Virus record (IMG/VR): IMGVR_UViG_3300003319_000207
Coordinates: 11,132 to 55,104 of that record
Source of the DNA: a virus
Direction: 5' to 3' (one strand)
Length of the DNA stretch: 43,973 bases
Positions within the stretch are counted from its first letter, which is position 1; each line of letters starts with the position of its first letter. The notes under the pieces were generated by a model, which did no database searches, was not told the origin of the DNA, and saw only the letters and a list, made by a program, of their open reading frames with translations. The translations under genes were made by a program, and so were the position numbers. Positions 39,366-43,973 of the stretch are shown here, in pieces.

Positions 39366-39405
39366 GATGCGTGTAATGGTCAGCATTACCGGCGCGTCTC
39401 GCATC
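39366..39405. repeat. nested hairpin
   Basis: GATGCG (39366-39371) can pair with CGCATC near 39399-39404, enclosing the perfect hairpin GTAATG/CATTAC (39373-39378 with 39384-39389). It lies in the non-coding region after the repeat cluster. Purpose unknown. Confidence 0.4.
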
Positions 39406-39505
39406 ACTTTAGGACCGCGATCCAGCGGAGATTTCCCATGACCCAGCCAGCCCAGGAGAGCTAAGCGCGCGTCAGGTCACACCAGGCCAGCATCAAACGG
39501 CCCAT

Positions 39506-39541
39506 CGCGCACACACGCACGCACGCGCACGCGCGCGCATG
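39506..39541. repeat. alternating purine-pyrimidine tract (Z-DNA-prone)
   Basis: Thirty-six bases of strict pyrimidine-purine alternation, nearly all CG and CA steps, ending in a run of CG steps. Such tracts flip to Z-DNA under negative supercoiling. It lies 36 bp upstream of the best promoter in the window (39577). Confidence 0.7.
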
Positions 39542-39576
39542 AGAGAACGGTCCAAGGTGGGGTTAAAAAAAAGCTC

Positions 39577-39604
39577 TTGACACTATCCTACGCTATGCTA
39601 TAGT
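39577..39604 (+). promoter_or_regulatory. strong sigma70-like promoter
   Basis: A perfect -35 TTGACA (39577-39582), a 16-bp spacer and TATAGT (39599-39604, five of six matches). It is preceded by a run of A residues (39565-39572) that may act as an UP element. Start would be near 39611, giving a ~65-base leader with a CAGCC/GGCTG hairpin before the gene at 39676. Confidence 0.7.
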
Positions 39605-39675
39605 TTGCGCATCAGCCATTAAACCGGCTGACCCGTGGCAATTAAGTCGCGCGGATTGTAGAGAGTAAAAACCCT

Positions 39676-40059
39676 ATGAAATCAGGCATACCTCGCGCTT
39701 TTGTTGAAGCGCAACTCAACTCGGACCCTTCACTCAAGGCACTCGCCCCGGAAGCGTTTGCTACCGAAATAAATAACCGTTATCGGCGGCAGCAGCAGAT
39801 TCTCAAGGAGCAGTATGCAAGCTCCACTGAGCCGGTGACATTCAAAGCCCAAAACAACCTTCGGCTGTCGGACGGCACAGTAACGCTTGTCGCAAGCAAG
39901 CGCGTTGTGGCGAATGCCGCGCAGATCGACGCGAGCATCGCCGCGCAGAAGGAGCGCACCGCAAAGTGGATAGGCAAGGCTGTGGAACTTCGCGCTAGCC
40001 GCGCGGAAAGCCCCGCCGTGAAGCCTGAACCCATTCCTGCCGCTCCTGCCACGAAGTAG
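39676..40059 (+). CDS. hypothetical early protein
   Basis: A 127-residue protein driven by the best promoter of the window. It begins MKSGIPRAFVEAQLNSDPSL, is basic and helical with NNRYRRQQQILKEQY, has a beta segment (LRLSDGTVTLVASKRVV) and ends in an Ala/Glu/Pro tail (SPAVKPEPIPAAPATK). No family is recognised. A strong promoter and a hairpin directly after the stop indicate a separate, highly expressed early unit, for example a host-takeover or regulatory protein. Confidence 0.6.
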   Translation: MKSGIPRAFVEAQLNSDPSLKALAPEAFATEINNRYRRQQQILKEQYASSTEPVTFKAQNNLRLSDGTVTLVASKRVVANAAQIDASIAAQKERTAKWIGKAVELRASRAESPAVKPEPIPAAPATK

Positions 40060-40060
40060 T

Positions 40061-40102
40061 CTCTCCATTGCGTCACAGAATGCCACTGTGACGCACAGAG
40101 AG
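40061..40102 (+). terminator. long hairpin after the 39676 gene
   Basis: A perfect 9-bp stem GCGTCACAG (40070-40078) with CTGTGACGC (40086-40094) and a 7-base loop, extended by CTCTC (40061-40065) with GAGAG (40098-40102). It begins one base after the gene's stop. Only a short, mixed T-containing tail follows, so it may pause or process the transcript rather than end it fully. Confidence 0.5.
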
Positions 40103-40664
40103 GCTATTTAGTCTCTGACGTTGTTCTTTGTCATAACCCTCCGTCTCAAACCGGAGGTGTAAATCGGTAGAAAGTCAAAGCCTGTAGTAGAGCTTGCAAA
40201 CAGTCGTCGCGTGAAAAGTCGTTTCCTTTCGGCGTGAACCGCCGGAGCATGGAGCCACGGGAACCGGACAAAGCGTAGTAGGCATTGCCAAAACTTTGTG
40301 CACACAGTTTCCCCTTCAAATCGAGTAGCGCGGGGACAAGGTGGCCGCTCTAGGTTAAGACTGACAAGTCATTCTCCAAAAAGCGCGCTTCATGCGCTTA
40401 GACTCGTTGCGGCACGTTGCCGTAATGCTCCAAGCCCCGTCAAGCGCTGGTATTGAATTGCCAACTTGTAGGAGAGTTAAACGCTACTGAAACGATTGCA
40501 CGCGCACCTTTGTGCCGAGTGCGAAAGACCGGTCAAACGGTCAACGCATGAAGTGTAGGGTGAATTTGCCAAAACCACGCGTGCTAGTGGGCAAGGTAAC
40601 CCCACAAAGCGGACCCCTCGCCAGAAGCTTGAGCCGATACAGAAGTGCTGGGTCTCCTCGACAA

Positions 40665-40998
40665 ATGCGACACACTCTTGGTGTGTCCACGATGAGGCCG
40701 AAACTTTCCGCCCAAGGTATGACGGCGTGACAAGTGGGGCCGCGCAGTATGAGAATGCGCCATGCGCCGATCAGGACCATGCGACACACACGACAAGTGT
40801 CGACAGTCCCGGGCATGCCGCTGGAACTCATGCGACAAACACGACACACGCGAAGTGTCACTATAAGGCGCCTCTACCAGGGTGCCGACGCTTTCGATTT
40901 TCGAGACGCAACGTGTGCCCTACGTGTTTGGGAAATTCCGAGAGCGCCCCGCGTGACAGGCGGGGTGTTCCTTTCGACACATTCACATGTGGAGTGTG
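40665..40998. repeat. array of ATGCGACA / GACAC-GTGTC hairpins
   Basis: Related units begin ATGCGACA near 40665, 40780 and 40830. Each forms a hairpin: GACACAC/GTGTGTC (40669-40687), CGACAC/GTGTCG (40782-40802) and GACAC/GTGTC (40843-40859). A weaker relative is at 40976-40991 (CACAT/ATGTG). The repeated stem sequence suggests binding sites for one protein, in RNA or DNA. Confidence 0.55.
40945..40977 (+). terminator. terminator-like hairpin
   Basis: CGCCCCGC (40945-40952) pairs with GCGGGGTG (40960-40967, one G-U pair) across a 7-base loop, followed by TTCCTTTC. This is the most terminator-like structure of the non-coding region and may mark the 3' end of an RNA encoded there. Confidence 0.45.
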
Positions 40999-41140
40999 CC
41001 GAACGGAACAAGTGGCGGAATAAGACGCGCGTAATTAAGTGTGGCCACTGGTCGTACCCACTTACGCGAGGACTTTGTAACTCCTCGGTGCAGAGTGAAA
41101 CTCTCTGCCTTGTTCCACAAATAACAACGAGAGAAAACCT

Positions 41141-41347
41141 ATGAAACAGTTTTTCAAATGGCAAGCCCAGCGCATTGCGTTTTGGCGTCGTTGTCAAGGC
41201 ATTGTAAATGCCGACACTATTTCGCTGATAGCTGAATTTTGGCGTGACGCTGGCTATTATGAGCGGCTTAGTGCCATTAAACGCAACAACTATCCACGGC
41301 CCACGAGAGATGGGTTGTGGATTTACTCGATAAAGCAAAACCTATGA
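41141..41347 (+). CDS. small basic/aromatic hypothetical protein
   Basis: A 68-residue protein, MKQFFKWQAQRIAFWRRCQG and so on, rich in Phe, Trp and Arg, with GYYERLSAIKRNNYPRPTRD in its second half. A purine-rich GAGAGAAAA precedes the start. It opens the chain of overlapping small genes and ends in an ATGA overlap with the next. No family is recognised. Confidence 0.6.
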   Translation: MKQFFKWQAQRIAFWRRCQGIVNADTISLIAEFWRDAGYYERLSAIKRNNYPRPTRDGLWIYSIKQNL

Positions 41348-41442
41348 TAACACGAAAACGACGGCTGGCCCGGGTGGTGGCACACGCGAACTGGCTCGAG
41401 ATGTTCTACACCGACGGGACGCGCGAACTTCGCTTCTTATGA
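41344..41442 (+). CDS. very small hypothetical protein
   Basis: A 32-residue protein beginning MITRKRRLARVVAHANWLEM and ending GTRELRFL. It is joined to both neighbours by ATGA overlaps, which is the main reason to accept it; it would otherwise leave the only gap in an unbroken chain of coupled genes. Very basic at the N-terminus. No function can be given. Confidence 0.5.
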   Translation: MITRKRRLARVVAHANWLEMFYTDGTRELRFL

Positions 41443-41699
41443 GCAAAATGCCCAAGCTCGACAGCATCCAAGCAATCGAGAAGCACGTGCTGGTGCCATG
41501 GCGCGAACACATCGCCAGTGTGTTTCAGGACCAAGGGGCGCCGCGGGAGGTTGCTGAGGTTACAGCCCAGTCGGTGTGCACGTTTGCGGTGCTCAATAGG
41601 TGCGAGAGCATGACGGTGCTGTGTAGTACTGATGATGGCGCGATGAAGCATGAGTTTCGAGTTGTCGTCATTGCGCCGGCGCCGGGAGGTGAAAAGTGA
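41439..41699 (+). CDS. small hypothetical early protein
   Basis: An 86-residue protein. The N-terminal half is helical (LDSIQAIEKHVLVPWREHIA), the C-terminal half is beta-rich with CESMTVLCSTDDG and EFRVVVIAPAPGG. It overlaps the previous gene by ATGA and the next by GTGA. No family is recognised. Confidence 0.55.
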   Translation: MSKMPKLDSIQAIEKHVLVPWREHIASVFQDQGAPREVAEVTAQSVCTFAVLNRCESMTVLCSTDDGAMKHEFRVVVIAPAPGGEK

Positions 41700-41950
41700 A
41701 CCTCGACGACTTCAAAGAGCTGCGTCGTGGAATGAAGCTCTACAACAACTTTGGTGATGACCTTTTGTGTGTGCGGGTCATCAGTAAACCACGGGAAAAG
41801 CGATTTCTGCGTGTGCGTGTTAAACGTCTTTTCCAATCTGACGACGAAGTGGGTTGGTTTACCTATTCGCATGCTCCGTGGTGGTATACCACAAAAGAAG
41901 AAGCCATCGCGGCCAAAGTAGCACATCAGCTTATTGGAGACAAAAAATGA
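41696..41950 (+). CDS. small early protein of the L.PGDT-type family (GTG start)
   Basis: An 84-residue protein starting at a GTG that overlaps the previous stop. It begins MNLDDFKELRRGMKLYNN, which lines up with the starts of three other small proteins in this operon (MTLGEAKALRPGDTLY, MITPEQARKLKRGDTIW, MITKEQAQTLKHGDTIY). A beta barrel-like body follows with YTTKEEAIAAKVAHQL near the C-terminus, again matching the (T/Y).(E/R)EEA helix of the others. The fold resembles small SH3-like barrels. This copy has RRGMKL in place of the .GDT. motif. Confidence 0.55.
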   Translation: MNLDDFKELRRGMKLYNNFGDDLLCVRVISKPREKRFLRVRVKRLFQSDDEVGWFTYSHAPWWYTTKEEAIAAKVAHQLIGDKK

Positions 41951-42228
41951 CCCTCGGCGAAGCCAAAGCGCTGCGCCCAGGCGACACGCTCTACAGTGTC
42001 ATCTTTGAAAACGCCGACGGTTCACCGCAGCGGTGGCGCGTTAACGGACGACCCTTGACGTGGAAAAGACGGCCAAACATGGTGACTGTGCCACTCAAGC
42101 GTGGGTTAAACCAACACCACAAACTCACTGAAAATTATCTCGCTATGTTTGAACTGACGCTTGAGCGTGCCATCGCAGCCCGCACAGCTTTACGTCTAAC
42201 GGGGAACTCGACAACAATCATCGTATGA
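41947..42228 (+). CDS. small early protein of the L.PGDT-type family
   Basis: A 93-residue protein, MTLGEAKALRPGDTLYSVIF and on, with basic strands (SPQRWRVNGRPLTWKRRPN) and a C-terminal helix (LERAIAARTALRLTG). It shares the N-terminal helix, turn (PGDT) and first strand with its paralogues at 41696, 43232 and 43459. ATGA overlaps join it to both neighbours. The conserved GDT turn may form a binding surface; no function is known. Confidence 0.6.
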   Translation: MTLGEAKALRPGDTLYSVIFENADGSPQRWRVNGRPLTWKRRPNMVTVPLKRGLNQHHKLTENYLAMFELTLERAIAARTALRLTGNSTTIIV

Positions 42229-42449
42229 AAGTCGCATTGCCAGAAATTAACGGTGACGAAGTTTACGATGTTTTGGGTGTCGCCGCGTTTACCTACCAAC
42301 TTCTGCACTTTTTCGAGCGAAAGCTTTTTGATGGCGGCATTGAAGTTCACATCCACCCTGACGGCGACGTTACATATCATATTTTCGACAGCGAAAAATG
42401 GTTCGCAGCTGTTGCGGTGCGAGATGCAAAAAGGAGACTTCTTACATGA
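42225..42449 (+). CDS. small early protein, paralogue of the next gene
   Basis: A 74-residue protein. The C-terminal half, TYHIFDSEKWFAAVAVRDAK followed by RRLLT, matches SYWITDNKKWAAQVAVYKAK followed by ERLLR in the next gene, so the two arose by duplication. The N-terminus contains a helix with AAFTYQLLHFFERKLFDGG and a strand EVHIHPDGDV. ATGA overlaps join it to both neighbours. No family is recognised. Confidence 0.6.
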   Translation: MKVALPEINGDEVYDVLGVAAFTYQLLHFFERKLFDGGIEVHIHPDGDVTYHIFDSEKWFAAVAVRDAKRRLLT

Positions 42450-42670
42450 GACAAACCAACAGCTTTTACGTCCGGCGAGTGCTTGATTTGCCGTTCACAG
42501 ATGAACTGTTCAAAGACAAGCCGCTTTTTAAGCATAAACGGCGTTTGAAAGCAGCTGGCGTTGAAGCGCTACGGGAAGTCAGCGGTGGAGTGAGTTACTG
42601 GATCACCGACAACAAAAAGTGGGCCGCCCAGGTGGCAGTCTACAAAGCAAAGGAGAGACTCTTGAGATGA
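42446..42670 (+). CDS. small early protein, paralogue of the previous gene
   Basis: A 74-residue protein starting at the ATG that overlaps the previous stop. It begins MRQTNSFYVRRVLDLPFTDE, continues with a basic helix (KPLFKHKRRLKAAGVEALRE) and ends in the strand-helix unit shared with the gene before it (TDNKKWAAQVAVYKAKERLL). It overlaps the next gene by ATGA. Function unknown. Confidence 0.6.
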   Translation: MRQTNSFYVRRVLDLPFTDELFKDKPLFKHKRRLKAAGVEALREVSGGVSYWITDNKKWAAQVAVYKAKERLLR

Positions 42671-43203
42671 AAACCGTTTTTAAACACTACGACGAAATCG
42701 CCCGCTTGTGGGCGACACGTGCCCAGCCAGAAGCTCGCATGAGCGGCAGGCCAATCAGGATGTTTTTTCGCGGCCCCACGATTTACAGCTACGGGGATCA
42801 TTTCCCAATTGCGCGCTGGGTCAAGCGCCAGAGCGATGGCGCCGACGCCATTCTTTTTACGGCTCGCAGCTACAGCAGAACGACAGAGAGCCACAAAAGC
42901 TGTGTTCGAACCACGTGCCACATGCATGCCACAGGGATTCCGGTTTTTGTGGTGCCTGACGTCATGTGCGAGAAGTGGCCGGTCGATCACTGGCATAATC
43001 AGGTGAATGCCCTGGTGGGTCTTGCGCTGCGGGCCAAAGTTCATGCACCTGCTTACTTAAGGCAGCTTGATGAAGTCATTGCCGAAGCCAACCGCATCGC
43101 TGAGTGGTGGGACTTGGTGTGGCGGCTCAACGCAGATCCGGTGGACCTCCAGACACTTAGAGCCCGTGTGAGGTTGCTGGAGTCGGCAGCTACGCTAGGC
43201 TAA
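42667..43203 (+). CDS. hypothetical protein with YSYG..FPIA motif
   Basis: A 178-residue protein. The start is the ATG overlapping the previous stop; earlier in-frame starts would lie inside that gene. Residues ~20-75 contain RPIRMFFRGPTIYSYGDHFP, then IARWV, and later ILFTARSYSRTTESHKSCVR, a pattern found in proteins of unknown function in many phages and plasmids. A conserved His, Tyr and Ser/Thr cluster suggests an enzyme or ligand-binding site, but none is known to me. The C-terminus is helical with LRARVRLLESAATLG. It is the largest gene of the small-gene operon. Confidence 0.6.
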   Translation: MKTVFKHYDEIARLWATRAQPEARMSGRPIRMFFRGPTIYSYGDHFPIARWVKRQSDGADAILFTARSYSRTTESHKSCVRTTCHMHATGIPVFVVPDVMCEKWPVDHWHNQVNALVGLALRAKVHAPAYLRQLDEVIAEANRIAEWWDLVWRLNADPVDLQTLRARVRLLESAATLG

Positions 43204-43231
43204 GGCTACATTTAGGAGAAAGGCCCCCGCA

Positions 43232-43462
43232 ATGATTACCCCAGAACAAGCCCGTAAGCTGAAACGGGGTGACACGATCTGGGCGGTGTTTCTAGGATGT
43301 GAGACGGCGGAACGCATTAAAGTGGAGAGTGTGGAAGGCATTAACATTTATACCGAAGCTTATACATTCAAGGCTGGAGCACAAAACAGTGTGGGTTATG
43401 CAACACGCGAGGAAGCCTTGGCCGTTCTGGTTAAAAGAAGGCTTTTGAAAGACTCACAATGA
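43232..43462 (+). CDS. small early protein of the L.PGDT-type family
   Basis: A 76-residue protein, MITPEQARKLKRGDTIWAVF, with beta strands (AERIKVESVEGINIYTEAYT) and the closing helix REEALAVLVKRRLLKD. It is the third family member and most like the next gene in its first 18 residues. A good ribosome binding site (TTTAGGAGAAAG) precedes the start, and its stop overlaps the next gene by ATGA. Function unknown. Confidence 0.65.
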   Translation: MITPEQARKLKRGDTIWAVFLGCETAERIKVESVEGINIYTEAYTFKAGAQNSVGYATREEALAVLVKRRLLKDSQ

Positions 43463-43791
43463 TCACAAAAGAACAAGCCCAGACATTGAAACACGGTGAC
43501 ACGATCTACATTGCCAATCCCACGAAAGGAGTCACCGAGAGAGTTGTGGAAAAGGTTGGGCGCAAGTGGTTAAAAGTTCGTAAACCTTCTGGCGGCCTAA
43601 GCCACCAAGGATTTCACATAGGCCATCCCGACAGCCGCGCGTTCATGACACACGAAGAAGCTTGGGCCCGGGTTGTGTTTTGGCGGCTTTCTGGGGTCAA
43701 GAGAATTCCGACTTTGCGTCCTCTCGATCAGCTTCAACACGATCCCCAAAATCTCCAGCACGACATCCAGGCTGGAATGCTTGACATGTAG
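43459..43791 (+). CDS. small early protein of the L.PGDT-type family, extended C-terminus
   Basis: A 110-residue protein, MITKEQAQTLKHGDTIYIAN, with strands VTERVVEKVGRKWLKVRKPS and the helix HEEAWARVVFWRLSG. Beyond the family core it has about 30 extra residues (RPLDQLQHDPQNLQHDIQAG). The promoter for the next gene overlaps its last codons. Function unknown. Confidence 0.65.
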   Translation: MITKEQAQTLKHGDTIYIANPTKGVTERVVEKVGRKWLKVRKPSGGLSHQGFHIGHPDSRAFMTHEEAWARVVFWRLSGVKRIPTLRPLDQLQHDPQNLQHDIQAGMLDM

Positions 43792-43808
43792 CATTAGTCT
43801 AGCATAGT
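43781..43808 (+). promoter_or_regulatory. sigma70-like promoter for the gene at 43892
   Basis: TTGACA (43781-43786), a 16-bp spacer and CATAGT (43803-43808) overlap the end of the preceding gene. The spacer word TGTAGCATTAGTCTAG differs by one base from TGTAGCATTAGTGTAG at 37612-37627. The transcript would start near 43815 and begin with the hairpin CCGGGCG/CGCCCGG (43813-43846), ahead of a purine-rich stretch (AGAGAGAAAGAGAA) and the start codon at 43892. Confidence 0.6.
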
Positions 43809-43891
43809 CTTTCCGGGCGTCGACACCGGCCCGCGCCAACGCCCGGGAACAAACCACCAGAAGCGGGCCACCAGAGAGAAAGAGAACCTAC

Positions 43892-43973
43892 ATGAGCAAA
43901 GAAGCACCCCTGCCGCAGGTGCGGCCCAGCGAGCTGCCCGCGTTTATTGCGAGCGCCCGCCGGACCCGCATTC
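43892..43973 (+). CDS. start of a replication-type protein (3' end missing), possibly an AAA+ ATPase
   Basis: Only the first 27 residues are present: MSKEAPLPQVRPSELPAFIA and so on, ending ARRTRI at the window edge. The pattern 'P.VRPSEL.AF...A' resembles the start of MoxR-type AAA+ ATPases of phages, which usually carry the P-loop about 20 residues later and often precede DUF669 genes. As the window starts inside a DUF669-like gene, this would fit a circular order. The call is tentative because no ATPase motif is inside the window. Confidence 0.4.
   Translation, partial: MSKEAPLPQVRPSELPAFIASARRTRI

Larger units (their letters stand above)
40103..41140 (+). ncRNA. ~1 kb hairpin-rich non-coding region, candidate large structured RNA
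   Basis: No convincing gene is seen on either strand. At least ten short perfect hairpins follow one another: CCTCCG/CGGAGG (40138-40157), CGGCG/CGCCG (40230-40244), AAGCGC/GCGCTT (40381-40399), CGGCA/TGCCG (40410-40422), GCAC/GTGC (40504-40515), GACCG/CGGTC (40527-40542), TTGC+CCAC paired with GTGG+GCAA (40566-40594), then the GACAC set, CGCCCCGC (40945-40967), CGAGGA/TCCTCG (41067-41087) and GCAGAG/CTCTGC (41090-41108). It lies between an early gene with a strong promoter and the small-gene operon. Large ornate phage RNAs (GOLLD, ROOL) have this scale and setting, but no specific match can be claimed. Confidence 0.4.

Noticed and set aside
40541-40861. Minus-strand 106-codon frame with three RVCR.CR motifs suggesting a zinc finger
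   Set aside because: The repeated CxxC is produced by the GACAC hairpin repeats read on the other strand. The plus-strand readings of the same repeats give equally artificial RHTRQ text, so the DNA/RNA repeat is the better explanation.
1-43973. Single-subunit phage RNA polymerase, integrase or CI-type repressor
   Set aside because: No such protein was found. The fusion of T7-like tail parts with host-type promoters argues against a T7-like transcription programme, and lysogeny cannot be decided from this window.

Overview
This window is almost entirely the genome of a short-tailed (podovirus-like) double-stranded DNA phage, or a prophage-like copy of one. The packaging and virion genes are a large terminase, a portal with a Gln-rich C-terminus, a scaffold-like protein, a major capsid protein, a tail nozzle-like protein and a very large internal virion protein. 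There is no tail tube, no tape measure and no phage RNA polymerase, so host RNA polymerase probably reads the several sigma70-like promoters. The host is probably Gram-negative, because there are two candidate lipoproteins, one of them laid out like a unimolecular spanin, and an LPS-heptosyltransferase-like enzyme. The host species cannot be named from this sequence.

The genes form five coherent blocks with alternating strands. (1) 2-5206, plus: replication (a DUF669-like protein, three small proteins, a family A DNA polymerase with a UDG-like N-terminus, a small protein and a primase/helicase-type ATPase). (2) 17176 down to 5133, minus: tail and internal virion proteins. (3) 17185-26960, plus: terminase large subunit, portal and scaffold, interleaved with three glycosyltransferase-like genes and a methyltransferase-like gene. 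(4) 37057 down to 26902, minus: lipoprotein/spanin candidate, HNH endonuclease, major capsid protein, a set of fibre proteins, then a transglutaminase-like lipoprotein and a holin-like coiled-coil membrane protein. (5) 37709-43973, plus: a DNA-packaging/regulatory pair, a long repeat-rich non-coding control region, a second ~1 kb non-coding region full of hairpins, and a run of small overlapping early genes. Both ends cut through replication genes that face the same way, as expected for a circularly permuted or circular genome opened inside its replication module.

Most neighbouring genes inside a block overlap by the 4-base ATGA (once GTGA) or 1-base TAATG/TGATG pattern, or are joined by TGATATG, so translational coupling is the rule. 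Blocks 2 and 3 diverge from a compact site at 17158-17193 where two promoter-like elements overlap face to face. Blocks 4 and 5 diverge across an AT-rich intergenic region at 37076-37708.

The most unusual part is 37.1-41.1 kb. It holds two copies of a perfect GTTAACCGGTTAAC palindrome preceded by GTACGTAC, two sets of 8-bp iterons, a perfect 16-bp copy of a chromosomal parS-type site (TGTTCCACGTGGAACA), direct and inverted repeats, a 36-bp alternating purine-pyrimidine (Z-DNA-prone) tract, and a kilobase of hairpin-rich sequence without a convincing gene that may encode a large structured RNA. Other points of interest are an ADP-ribosyltransferase-like domain inside the giant virion protein, a glycosylation gene set embedded in the packaging operon, three paralogous HxH-rich fibre-tip proteins, and a paralogous family of tiny early proteins.
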